From: CALFXN01 sp937957815
Lineage (GTDB): Bacteria; Synergistota; Synergistia; Synergistales; Aminobacteriaceae
Length of the DNA: 64,000 nucleotides
Direction of reading: 5' to 3'
NCBI GenBank assembly: GCA_036788195.1
Contig: DAIQNX010000007.1
Location: 38,584-102,583 of the forward strand
Made by a program: the position numbers and the translations under genes. This document shows, in pieces, positions 18,966 to 27,498 of the stretch (its first letter is position 1; each line of letters opens with the position of its first letter). The notes below the pieces were generated by a model. The model worked only from the letters and a program-made list of their open reading frames with translations, ran no database searches and had not been told where the DNA came from.

Positions 18966-19901
18966 TCATACGTCGCCCATTCCCTGAAGGTGCGTCATCG
19001 GGCCGTAGAGTTCGACCATGCGGTCGTATTCGGTCGGATCGTAGAAAGACAGATTCCCTTCGCCGAAGGCCTTCGCGACCTCGATGACGAACCGGACGGC
19101 CGATTCGATATCGACCGGCTGCGACGCACCCGTCGCGCATCCGGGAACCGCCGACTCCGCCGTAAGCGCGACGCCGACAACCGGAGCCGACGTCGCCGTG
19201 CACGGCTGCAGGATGCTGTTCAGATGGTAGAGTCCGTTGCCGTACGGGGTGATGTCCTGCATCGACAGCGGGAAGACGACGGGGGCGCGCCCGGTCACGT
19301 ACGACATGACGGAGAGCAGGTCCTCGCTGACGCGCATGATCCAGCCCTCCCTGACGGTCGGCGAGATGGCGAACCCGCGATGGTTGATGACCCGGTTGCC
19401 GCGCGTCGTATCCACGGAGAGGACCGCGTCGAGATTTCCGGACATCTCCTCCGCGTTCGCGATCGCCATGTTGATCGGAGAATCCATGAACGGGACGGGG
19501 TCGTGCGGGCGCGTCGGAGCGTTCGGACAGATGTGGGTCGATACGAAGACGTCACCTTTCAGGACGTCTCCGACGGCCGACATGCGGGCCAGCTTCATCG
19601 CCGTCGCCACGGCCGTGACGGCTCCGTCTGCGTCCGACACCAGGCCGGTCCGCTCGGGTCTCGCCCCGATGCCGCCCAGTCGTCCGACGATTCCGAGCGT
19701 CGGGGCTGTTCCCCCCGATATTCTGCCCGACGAACCGCGTACCCAGACCTTCACGAAGTCGGTGTTTCCTTTCGGTCCCGTGACGGTCCGCACGACGACG
19801 TCCGCCTCCCCCGCCTCCAGAATCGCCGCCCTGACGGATTCTCCCGTGACGACCGGAGAATCCAGAAGTTCCATGGCCTTCATGGTCCAGTAGAGAGACA
19901 T
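18966..19901 (-). CDS. DUF1177 domain-containing protein
   Basis: This 311-residue protein matches DUF1177 (PF06675) along its length. Recognisable segments include MELLDSPVVTGESV near the start, VSTHICPNAPTRPHDPVPFM around 120-140, and PVVGVALTAESAVPGCATGASQ in the C-terminal third. The family has no known activity; the conserved His/Asp/Cys-containing segments suggest a hydrolase or lyase rather than a structural protein (inference). AAAGGAGC lies 6 bases before ATG 19901, and the gene starts 3 bases after the DUF917 stop. DUF1177, DUF917, AroM and OPT genes side by side imply a shared substrate. Confidence 0.88.
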   Translation of the reverse strand: MSLYWTMKAMELLDSPVVTGESVRAAILEAGEADVVVRTVTGPKGNTDFVKVWVRGSSGRISGGTAPTLGIVGRLGGIGARPERTGLVSDADGAVTAVATAMKLARMSAVGDVLKGDVFVSTHICPNAPTRPHDPVPFMDSPINMAIANAEEMSGNLDAVLSVDTTRGNRVINHRGFAISPTVREGWIMRVSEDLLSVMSYVTGRAPVVFPLSMQDITPYGNGLYHLNSILQPCTATSAPVVGVALTAESAVPGCATGASQPVDIESAVRFVIEVAKAFGEGNLSFYDPTEYDRMVELYGPMTHLQGMGDV

Positions 19902-19904
19902 GAA

Positions 19905-21002
19905 TTAGCTCCTTTCCCGGGATCCCCCGCGCGCATCGAAGGACAGGTACGCGAGAACGGGCTCCCCGACTATGCCCTCGACGGGCTCGAACAATTCCCT
20001 GCACCGCATCCCCGCTCCGAGAAGCAGGTTTCCGGACGGCGCGGCCAGAACGACGACGCGCATGTCGCGCCGAAGCTCCGCGGTCGTCACTGGAACTCCC
20101 GTCCCCGCGTCGAGCGTCATGATGAGGTCGGGGAACGTGTACCGGCGTTTTCCTCCGACGTCGAGCGTCATGTATTCGTTCCAGAAGGTCGCGGACACTC
20201 CCCCTTCGACCTCGATCCGGCCGTGGTCGAACCCGCCTTCGGTCGCGAGGTCGTACCGCACGACCGCGCCTTCCGCAACGACCGTTCCGCCGAGGAGCGC
20301 AGCCGCGGCGGCCGCGACCGCTTCCCCGCCGAAACCGGCGTCGCGCATCGCGAATCCGACCTCGATCGCCCTCCGGACCCCGCCAGGCGCCGCGTGCCGT
20401 TTCGCGTACGACGCCGGTACCGGATTTCGGGCCACGGACACAAGTCCGCCCGCACGTACGGAACTCTGTCGTACGAGCGCCGATACCGCCTCCATCGGTC
20501 CCCTGAAGATCGCCTCGAGGTACGTCCCCTTCTCAGGATCCCCACCCGCCGCGGCCTGCACCGAGCGATACGCGGCGTCGCGATGGAGCCCCATCGAGCC
20601 CATGAGCCCCGTCGGATGGGCGCGACCGTTGCACGGGGCGTCAACTACCGGTCGCCCGGTCATCGCGGCGGGAACCCATCCGTTGCAGATCGCGCTGCCA
20701 CCGCATTCGTTCGTGATGAGCCCGCCGACCGAGAGATCCTCGAAACGTTCGAGCATCGTCACGACGCGTCCCGCCGCCTCCGGCGAAGCGCAGGCGTCTC
20801 TCGCCGCCGGCGCCCCTACGGCCGAACACGTCAGCAGCACGACTTCCGGATCGACATCGTCGATATCGACGAGGTTCACTCCCCCGAGGCGCACCGCCTC
20901 GACCGCGAGAAGGCGCCCCTTCTCCATGGATCCGCCGCCGCCGCCGCCGAGCAGGCACCCTCCGAGAATCGCGGCATCGATTTCTTCCCGTGTCAGTTTC
21001 AT
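19905..21002 (-). CDS. DUF917 family protein (S-methyl-thiohydantoin desulfurase-like)
   Basis: This protein of about 365 residues matches DUF917 (PF06032), now described by Pfam as the S-methyl thiohydantoin desulfurase N-terminal domain. The hallmark Gly run LLGGGGGG is near residue 20, followed by NECGGSAICNG, VDAPCNGRAHPTG and the C-terminal domain with FPDLIMTLDAGTG. DUF917 proteins commonly sit with hydantoinase-type genes, so the substrate is plausibly a five-membered cyclic amide. I give ATG 21002; an in-frame GTG at 21011 is an equally possible start, and neither has a good ribosome-binding site. It is the third gene of the OPT operon. Confidence 0.88.
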   Translation of the reverse strand: MKLTREEIDAAILGGCLLGGGGGGSMEKGRLLAVEAVRLGGVNLVDIDDVDPEVVLLTCSAVGAPAARDACASPEAAGRVVTMLERFEDLSVGGLITNECGGSAICNGWVPAAMTGRPVVDAPCNGRAHPTGLMGSMGLHRDAAYRSVQAAAGGDPEKGTYLEAIFRGPMEAVSALVRQSSVRAGGLVSVARNPVPASYAKRHAAPGGVRRAIEVGFAMRDAGFGGEAVAAAAAALLGGTVVAEGAVVRYDLATEGGFDHGRIEVEGGVSATFWNEYMTLDVGGKRRYTFPDLIMTLDAGTGVPVTTAELRRDMRVVVLAAPSGNLLLGAGMRCRELFEPVEGIVGEPVLAYLSFDARGGSRERS

Positions 21003-21030
21003 ACCCTTCACCCGCGTTTCGTTCTCTACG

Positions 21031-21684
21031 TCAGCAGAGTGCGGCGCGCATGGCCGCTCCCGCCGCGATCAGCGGATCGATGACGACAAGCCCCGTCTGC
21101 TCCCGAAGCACGGCCGCGATTCCGATCGTCGCGAACCCCGTACACGCGAGCGCGAGCACCCGGGCGCCGCGATCCCTCATCAGGCGCGCCGAAGCGATCG
21201 TCCGTTCCCGTCCTCCGTGAGTCATGAGGTCGAGCGTCGACGACACCCCATCCGGACGTCCGGACGCAACCAGCGCGTCGCCGAGAATCGCGCGCATCTC
21301 TTCCGGGACGTCCTCCATGATGCCGAGAACGCCCACCGCCGCCCCGAACGAACGGGCAAGATGCGCCGTCGCGATTCCCGCGCCGACGACCGGAACCGTG
21401 AGATCCCGCTGAAGCGTCCGTACGGCGGGATCTCCCGCACAGCTCACGAGAATCCCCCCGACCCCATCTCGTTCCATTTCGCGGGCAAGCGCGATCACTT
21501 TCGGAATCGCGAGGCGCTCCGTCCCGGAATCGTGGATCCCCTCGGGTTGGTCCGGAATGCAGCGGGACTCCACCCGAAGCCCCGGAAAGGTCCGTTCGAG
21601 GATGTCGCCGTGACGCCGGAGCAGCGACTCGTCGTCCGTGGTCAGGACCCGGATGAGGCCGACTTTCGCTTCGGTCACCACCAT
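21031..21684 (-). CDS. Asp/Glu/hydantoin racemase superfamily protein
   Basis: This 217-residue protein has the two-Cys layout of cofactor-independent Asp/Glu/hydantoin racemases (PF01177): Cys82 in GILVSCAGDP and Cys181 in VLALACTGFA, each at a strand end in the two half-domains. Such enzymes invert an alpha-carbon through two thiol bases. ATG 21684 has GGGAGG 8 bases upstream and overlaps the end of the OPT transporter gene, so it is co-translated with it. It could racemise an imported amino acid, hydantoin or peptide end for the hydrolases downstream. A second member of the family is at 57672-58343, in a different operon. Confidence 0.85.
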   Translation of the reverse strand: MVVTEAKVGLIRVLTTDDESLLRRHGDILERTFPGLRVESRCIPDQPEGIHDSGTERLAIPKVIALAREMERDGVGGILVSCAGDPAVRTLQRDLTVPVVGAGIATAHLARSFGAAVGVLGIMEDVPEEMRAILGDALVASGRPDGVSSTLDLMTHGGRERTIASARLMRDRGARVLALACTGFATIGIAAVLREQTGLVVIDPLIAAGAAMRAALC

Positions 21685-23309
21685 CCGAAACTCCTCCCGA
21701 GCGCGTTCACGAAGCCGTAGATTCCGTCTCCGGCAATGAACCCCGCGCCGTACAGCTCGAGGAGCTCCCCGTGATTCTTCTCGAACGCGAGTCTGATGGC
21801 GACGGCGACAAGAAGCCCTATCCCGTAGATCGGGTTGTTAATCAGGAGTCCCGTCGCGAAGAGCACGCCGAGCGCCTTTTTCGCGCCTCCCGCGAACTGG
21901 AGCGCCGCTCCGGCAACCGACCAGACCAGAAGCTGGCGCAGGATCTCCGGGTGCGATCCCGCCTTGATCGTCGCCGCAAACACCTTGCTGACGGGCGGGA
22001 TGAGATTCTGCCGGAAGTGCATGTCCATGAGAAGTCCGACGACGACCATCGCGATGACGCCGCCGATCAGCTCGGAGATCACCTGCTGGCGTCTGCCGTC
22101 GAGCTCGTATGCCGGGTTCGTTCCCCTGCCGCGGATGATCCATCCGGTCTTCAGGTCGTATCCCATATCCGCGAAGCACGGCCCGGTGCTGGCGACATAC
22201 CCCGTCAGCAGCGCGAGCGCCGCGGGGGGGAACCCCATGAAGAGTCCGAGACTCAGGAAGATGATGCTGATCGCGAACCCGGGAAACCATCCCGAGTGCA
22301 TCGCGCAGAGCCCGACGAGAATCGGGCTGACCAGCGCGGAAATCGTGCTCCAGGTCACCCAGAGCGACAGCGTCGAAGCCGACATCTCCGACCAGATGCC
22401 CGAGATGAGCGACAGGGCCACGGCGCCCGCGAGGAAGAGGACGAAGCCCATTCCGATGGCCTTCTTCGTGGCGTCTTTGCTCACACTGTACGTATCCTGC
22501 ATTGTTTCCGCGGCGCCGTTTCCGGATTTGCGCGTGATGATGACGATGGCCTGGATCAGCGAGACGACTCCGGCCCCGATCATGACGCCATGGGGGATAT
22601 AGGTCTTCCCGAGATCGACTGGGAGCCCCGAAATTCCCAGACTTCCAAGAAACGCCGCGATCTGCGGGAAGTACCCGCGGACGAGGAGTCCAAGGGCCAG
22701 CGCGACCATCGCGAACGTATTCGCGATGAAGGCGATGCCGACTCCCGCCATCGGCAGTCCGGCGGCGAGAAACGGCTTGATCTTGAGAGCCGCTCCCGCC
22801 GCTCCGAGCAGGATGCCTCCGAAGAGCAGCCGCCCCTTTCGTCCGCCTTCATCCCCCGCTATGAGCGCCTGCGCCGTCGCGACGCCGGGAGGCCATGAAC
22901 CGCTCGCCGGGAACAGCTCGGAATCGTAGACGCGATACACGAAGTACATCCCGATCAGCGTCGCGATCCCCGATCCGACGAGCATCGGAATGAGCTGCTT
23001 CATGTCGCCGAAGGCGAACAGGATTCCGACCGCGAGGAGTCCGCAGTTCGCCGCCCCGAAACCGGCGGCGGATGTCATCGTCTGCACGAGATTCTGCCTG
23101 TCGAGACTCCGGAACTTTTCCATCGACGCGAGCGGAATCCGCGCTATCGCCATCGCGAGCAGCGCCCCGATCACGGATGTGTTCGGGGTGATGCCGATCC
23201 TCGCGATGATCTGCATGCAGATCACGGCCGACAGAACCGAAACGAAGACGCTGACCAGCAGCGTCTCCCTCTCGAGCGCCTTCACGTGTGGTTCGTGTGG
23301 ATCCTTCAT
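21675..23309 (-). CDS. OPT/YSL family oligopeptide transporter
   Basis: This 544-residue integral membrane protein has many hydrophobic segments and an OPT-family appearance: an early RIPL segment, a mid-protein FPASGSWPPGVATAQALI (similar to the conserved SWPPG region of OPT transporters), and a Gly-rich GFIAGDGIYGF near the end. OPT proteins are proton-coupled importers of small peptides and peptide-like metal chelates. It is the first gene of the seven-gene operon and defines the pathway's substrate entry. GAGGGGGG precedes ATG 23309. Confidence 0.88.
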   Translation of the reverse strand: MKDPHEPHVKALERETLLVSVFVSVLSAVICMQIIARIGITPNTSVIGALLAMAIARIPLASMEKFRSLDRQNLVQTMTSAAGFGAANCGLLAVGILFAFGDMKQLIPMLVGSGIATLIGMYFVYRVYDSELFPASGSWPPGVATAQALIAGDEGGRKGRLLFGGILLGAAGAALKIKPFLAAGLPMAGVGIAFIANTFAMVALALGLLVRGYFPQIAAFLGSLGISGLPVDLGKTYIPHGVMIGAGVVSLIQAIVIITRKSGNGAAETMQDTYSVSKDATKKAIGMGFVLFLAGAVALSLISGIWSEMSASTLSLWVTWSTISALVSPILVGLCAMHSGWFPGFAISIIFLSLGLFMGFPPAALALLTGYVASTGPCFADMGYDLKTGWIIRGRGTNPAYELDGRRQQVISELIGGVIAMVVVGLLMDMHFRQNLIPPVSKVFAATIKAGSHPEILRQLLVWSVAGAALQFAGGAKKALGVLFATGLLINNPIYGIGLLVAVAIRLAFEKNHGELLELYGAGFIAGDGIYGFVNALGRSFGWW

Positions 23310-23445
23310 GTGACCGCCCCCCTCAATTCGTCGTCAGAAAACGAACGGAACCGGAAAACACGCGCAACCGTAACGATCGTATCGCTCTCTCCTCTCTCCC
23401 GACCCGGGCACAGTGTACTATTTCCACTCGTCGGACGATATCGGC

Positions 23446-23466
23446 CATGTCGTATTTTCTGACATG
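23446..23466. promoter_or_regulatory. Short inverted repeat upstream of the OPT operon
   Basis: CATGTC (23446-23451) and GACATG (23461-23466) form a 6-bp inverted repeat with a 9-base AT-rich spacer. It lies in the 225-base gap between the ABC-transporter operon and the OPT gene, so it could be an operator. No strong promoter is evident. Confidence 0.3.
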
Positions 23467-23534
23467 ACGAGGTCCGGAACAATGGTCCGTGGACACGAAA
23501 GTCCCCGAACTTCTCTGTGCGGGAGGCACACTCC

Positions 23535-24479
23535 TCAGGTGCGGCCTGAGTGCAGGTGACAGGAGACCTCCCGTCCGCCCGCCAGAACGCGGGGAGGCGG
23601 AGTTTCGCAAACATCGGACGCATCCGGACACCGTGTCCGGAAGGCGCAGCCTCCCGGCGGGTCGAGCGGACTCGGAATCTCTCCCCGGACGGGGTCGGAT
23701 GTCATTCTCCGTCCCGGATCGGGAACGGCGCTCAGTAACGCCCTCGTGTACGGGTGAAGCGGAGAGTCGACGATATCCGAGACAGTTCCGCTTTCCACGA
23801 TCCGCCCGAGGTACATGACCGCGACGCGGTCGGAGAAGCAGCTGACGATCTTGAGGTCGTGCGTGATGAGCAGGTATGTCAGGGTCCGCGTTCCGCGGAT
23901 TTCCATAAGGAGGTTGAGAATCTGCGCCTGCACCGAGACGTCGAGTGCGGACGTCGGCTCGTCCAGCAGGAGCAGTTGCGGTTCGAGGATCAGGGATCGC
24001 GCGATCGCGACGCGCTGCTTCTGTCCGCCAGACAGTTCGTGCGGATACTTCGGAAGCAGATCCCTTCCGAGGCCGACGAGATCGAGCATCGCGGAAACCC
24101 GACCGGAGCGTTCGCGCGCGTTCCCCATTCCGCGGATCAGGAGTCCCTCCTCTATCTGGAACCTGATAGTCTTCCTCGGATCGAGCGATGATTCGGGGTC
24201 CTGAAAGACCATCTGGACGCACGCGCGCCTCCTGTCCGACTCCTTCAGCGGTTCGCCGGAGAGCAGAATCTCGCCCGACGTCGGCCGATGAACGCCGGCG
24301 ACGAGATTGGCGACGGTCGACTTCCCCGATCCGCTCTCGCCGACGATACTGAACACGCTTCCGCGCGGAACCGAAAACGACACGGAACGTACGGCGTGAA
24401 GTTCGAGCGTCGGACGTCCGAACAGGTTTTTCCGGACCGGAAACGTCTTTCCCACGTTGCGCACTTCGAGGATGTCCAT
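23535..24479 (-). CDS. Dipeptide/oligopeptide ABC transporter ATPase (DppF-type)
   Basis: This 314-residue ABC ATPase has Walker A GESGSGKST, signature LSGGQKQRVAIARSL, Walker B LLLLDEPTSALD and the C-terminal oligo/dipeptide region with CAFRTRCPDASDVC, whose Cys residues may bind an Fe-S cluster. It is the second nucleotide-binding subunit of the transporter at 23535-30213. I give ATG 24479; a GTG at 24488 that overlaps the upstream stop (GTGA) and has GGAG 7 bases before it is an equally good start. Confidence 0.92.
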   Translation of the reverse strand: MDILEVRNVGKTFPVRKNLFGRPTLELHAVRSVSFSVPRGSVFSIVGESGSGKSTVANLVAGVHRPTSGEILLSGEPLKESDRRRACVQMVFQDPESSLDPRKTIRFQIEEGLLIRGMGNARERSGRVSAMLDLVGLGRDLLPKYPHELSGGQKQRVAIARSLILEPQLLLLDEPTSALDVSVQAQILNLLMEIRGTRTLTYLLITHDLKIVSCFSDRVAVMYLGRIVESGTVSDIVDSPLHPYTRALLSAVPDPGRRMTSDPVRGEIPSPLDPPGGCAFRTRCPDASDVCETPPPRVLAGGREVSCHLHSGRT

Positions 24480-24484
24480 GGGTT

Positions 24485-25459
24485 TCACGCCCCTTCTCCA
24501 CGGTATTTCCAGCACCAGACGACGCGGCCGCCGAAATCGCGGGGGGGCGGCGGCTGAGTCCGGCACACGTCCATGACCGCGTCGCACCTGGGATGGAACC
24601 GACACCCCGGCGGAGGGGAGAGCGGACTCGGGACGGTGCCCCGGATCGCCGCGAGCGGACATCCCCTCCGTTCCGCCCCGAGCGTCGGAATCGACCGGAG
24701 CAGACCGACGGTGTACGGATGGAGGGGATTCGCGAAGATGTCCGCGACCGGCGCGATCTCCATGACCCTCCCCGCGTACATCACCATGATCCGCTGCGCT
24801 ATCTGCGACACGACCCCGAGGTCGTGCGTGATGAAGATGAGCGCCGTGTTCGACACCCGCTGCAACTCCCGGAAGAGATGAAGGATCTGCGCCTGGCTGA
24901 TCACGTCGAGCGCCGTCGTCGGTTCGTCGGCGACCAGCAGCGCCGGTTCGCAGAGCATCGCCATTGCGATCATGACGCGCTGCCGCATTCCGCCGCTGAA
25001 TTCGAACGGATACCGCTCCAGCATCCGCTCGGGGTCGGGAATCGCGAGGCGCTCCATCATTCCGACGACCCGGTCCCTGGCGGACGGGCCCGGCATTCCC
25101 AGATGCTCCTCCAGTACCTCGCCGAGCTGCCTGCCGATACGGATGGACGGGTTCAACGAGTTGAGGGGGTTCTGGAAGACCATCGACACGTCGCGGCCGC
25201 GGAACGCGGCCAGCGACGCGCAGGGCTGTCCCCTGAACGTCAGGTTTCCTTCCCTCCGGACCGATGGAGCCGAAACGAGATCCATGATCGAGAGGACCGT
25301 GACGCTCTTACCCGAACCGCTCTCCCCGACGATGCCGAGGGACTCCCCCCTTTCGACCGAGAAGGAGACGTCTTCGCACGCCGTCAGGATCCCTTCCGGA
25401 AGGCGGAAGCGGACCGAAAGCGAGCTGACGGAGAGCAGCGGAACGGAACGGTCCGTCAA
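24485..25459 (-). CDS. Dipeptide/oligopeptide ABC transporter ATPase (DppD-type)
   Basis: From TTG 25459 this is a 324-residue ABC ATPase with Walker A GESGSGKSV, Q-loop MVFQNPLNSLNP, signature FSGGMRQRVMIAMAM, Walker B LLVADEPTTALD, and the oligopeptide C-terminal region CRFHPRCDAVMDVC. The TTG overlaps the TGA of the M20 gene (TTGA) and follows GAGGAGACGGG; no other start is close in this frame, though the frame stays open to 25597. It pairs with the DppF-type ATPase directly downstream. Confidence 0.9.
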   Translation of the reverse strand: MTDRSVPLLSVSSLSVRFRLPEGILTACEDVSFSVERGESLGIVGESGSGKSVTVLSIMDLVSAPSVRREGNLTFRGQPCASLAAFRGRDVSMVFQNPLNSLNPSIRIGRQLGEVLEEHLGMPGPSARDRVVGMMERLAIPDPERMLERYPFEFSGGMRQRVMIAMAMLCEPALLVADEPTTALDVISQAQILHLFRELQRVSNTALIFITHDLGVVSQIAQRIMVMYAGRVMEIAPVADIFANPLHPYTVGLLRSIPTLGAERRGCPLAAIRGTVPSPLSPPPGCRFHPRCDAVMDVCRTQPPPPRDFGGRVVWCWKYRGEGA

Positions 25460-26637
25460 AAATCCCGTCTCCTCTCGCGGAAGTACCGCGTCGCTTCGCG
25501 CATCAGATCTTCGTCGGCGAAGAGATCGCACGCCGTCAGCGCGAGAGCCTTGACGGCCCGGAGCATCGCGCCGTAGCCGTATTCGGAATCGGAACACGCG
25601 GCGAACTCGGGCGTATGCGTCGGGATCTTCTCTCCGGCCGTGATGTCGATATACCCCTGCGTTCCGGCGACGACCTGCGTCACCGCCCCGACGTCCGTGG
25701 ATCCGACTCCGTCCCCGTAGATCCGCGGAGACACCTTCTCGCCGACGAGTTCGTAGTTCCTGTCGATCGTCCGCGCGATCGGGACGTTAACGTACACCTC
25801 GGGCTGCGCGTCCCGGAGCGTCAGCGAAACGCGGCAGCCCGTCATTTTCGCGGCGCCCTCCGCGATGTCGCGCAGTCGGACCTCCATCGCGTCGACTTCC
25901 TCCATGGTCAGCGCCCGGAGGCCGATCTCCGCCTTCGTATAGTCGGGGATCGTGTTGAACGACTGTCCTCCGTCGAGGATGATGCCGTGGACGCGCGTCC
26001 GCTCCTTCATCTGCTGGCGCATGAGACCGATGCCATTGAAGAGAGAGATCATGGCGTCGAGCGCGTTGACGCCCTTGTAGGGGCCGGCGGCCGCGTGCGC
26101 CGAGTGGCCGAAGAATTCGACGTAGAAGACCTTGATTGCGTACGAGATGTCGAACCCCGTGCTGAGCGTCGTCGGATGGATGATCATCGCCGCGTCCACG
26201 TCGCGGAAAACGCCTTTTTCGACGAGATGGATCTTGCCGCCGCCGTGCTCTTCGGCGGGGCAGCCCACGAACAGGATCGTCCCCCGGCCCGGCGAGGGGA
26301 TTCCACAGCTCCTGAGCGCGACGGCGGCTCCGGCTCCGATCGTTCCGATCATATTGTGGCCGCACGCGTGACCGACGCCCGGCAGGGCGTCGTACTCGCC
26401 GAGAAGCGCGATCCTCGGCGTTCCGGAACCGGACCGGGCGACGAACGCGGTCTCGAGTCCGCCCGCGTTCCACTCGACGTCGAATCCGTTTTTCCCGAGG
26501 AACTCGGCCAGCTCGCGCGACGAACGACGTTCCTGCCACGAAAGCTCATTGTATTCAAAAATCCGCTTCGCGATTCCGACAAGCTCATCCGAAAGAGCGT
26601 CGACACGGGATATGATTCGCTGCTTCACCGCATACAC
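25456..26637 (-). CDS. M20 family amidohydrolase in peptide-transporter operon
   Basis: This protein of about 393 residues belongs to the M20D amidohydrolase group (aminoacylase/AbgB-like). Metal-binding motifs are visible: LGEYDALPGVGHACGHN (His and Asp ligands) and GCPAEEHGGGK (catalytic Glu pair), with EFFGHSAHAAAGPYKGVNALDA in the lid domain. It would deacylate or hydrolyse an N-acyl amino acid or dipeptide in the cytoplasm. Its position between permease and ATPase genes suggests it acts on what the transporter imports. The start is GTG 26637 directly after AAAGGAG; GTG 26628 gives better spacing (11 bases) and is possible. Confidence 0.88.
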   Translation of the reverse strand: MYAVKQRIISRVDALSDELVGIAKRIFEYNELSWQERRSSRELAEFLGKNGFDVEWNAGGLETAFVARSGSGTPRIALLGEYDALPGVGHACGHNMIGTIGAGAAVALRSCGIPSPGRGTILFVGCPAEEHGGGKIHLVEKGVFRDVDAAMIIHPTTLSTGFDISYAIKVFYVEFFGHSAHAAAGPYKGVNALDAMISLFNGIGLMRQQMKERTRVHGIILDGGQSFNTIPDYTKAEIGLRALTMEEVDAMEVRLRDIAEGAAKMTGCRVSLTLRDAQPEVYVNVPIARTIDRNYELVGEKVSPRIYGDGVGSTDVGAVTQVVAGTQGYIDITAGEKIPTHTPEFAACSDSEYGYGAMLRAVKALALTACDLFADEDLMREATRYFRERRRDF

Positions 26638-26660
26638 ATCTCCTTTTCTTTCCGCGCCCC

Positions 26661-27497
26661 TCACGAACGCATGCGCGGGTCGAGGACGTCCCTGAGGCCG
26701 TCGCCCAGAAGGTTGAATCCGAGACACGTCACGAGAATCGCGACGCCCGGGAATATCGCGAGGAGTGGCGCCTTGTCGATGAAGGGCATCGCTTCGCTCA
26801 GCATACTCCCCCACGAAGGCGTCGGCGGCTGGATGCCGAGTCCGAGGAAGCTCAGCGTCGCTTCGCTGATCACGGCGCCCGCGAAGCTCAGCGAGGCGTA
26901 GATGATCACGGTCGGCATGATGTTGACGATCAGGTGTCGCGAGATGACCCACCATCCCGACGCGCCGAGAACACGCGAGGCGGTGACGAAGTCCTCGTTT
27001 CTGAGGCCGAGAACGGAACTCCGGACGACACGCGCGAAGCTCGGCACCATGACGAGTCCGATCGCTATCATCGCGTTGAAGAGACCGGCGCCGAGCGTCG
27101 CCATCATCGCGATCGCGAGGAGAATGTAGGGAAACGAAAGAAGCGCGTCCATGAGACGCATGAACAGGGCGTCGGGGAAACCGCCGCAATATCCCACGAC
27201 GACGCCGATGGTCGTCCCCACGAACGCTCCGATGCCGACCGCGATGACGCCGACGAGAAGAGAGACGCGGGCCCCCCAGACGAGCCGCGTGAAAACGTCG
27301 CGCCCGAAATCGTCCGTTCCGAGGGGATGTCCGCCGACGCCCGGCGACGCGAGCGTATTCGCGAAGTCCATATCCTCGAACCCGAACGGCGAGATCGCGG
27401 GAGCGCCGAACGCGAGCGCGACGTTCAGCAGAACGATGCAGAGTCCCATGACTCCCTGCTTGCTCCTGAAAAAACGTTTCAGAAACGTCCCGGACAT
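26661..27497 (-). CDS. Peptide ABC transporter permease (DppC-type)
   Basis: This 278-residue permease has about six membrane segments, the periplasmic motif HPLGTDDFGRDVFTRLVWGAR typical of DppC/OppC near residues 57-77, and the EAA loop around VLGASGWWVISRHLIVN that contacts the ATPase. It starts 1 base after the stop of the DppB-type gene and is followed closely by the M20 gene. Confidence 0.93.
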   Translation of the reverse strand: MSGTFLKRFFRSKQGVMGLCIVLLNVALAFGAPAISPFGFEDMDFANTLASPGVGGHPLGTDDFGRDVFTRLVWGARVSLLVGVIAVGIGAFVGTTIGVVVGYCGGFPDALFMRLMDALLSFPYILLAIAMMATLGAGLFNAMIAIGLVMVPSFARVVRSSVLGLRNEDFVTASRVLGASGWWVISRHLIVNIMPTVIIYASLSFAGAVISEATLSFLGLGIQPPTPSWGSMLSEAMPFIDKAPLLAIFPGVAILVTCLGFNLLGDGLRDVLDPRMRS

Positions 27498-27498
27498 C

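Noticed and set aside
18213..21083. 956-codon plus-strand frame across the OPT operon
   Set aside because: No domain, runs antisense to four recognised genes, composition typical of complement-strand artefact.
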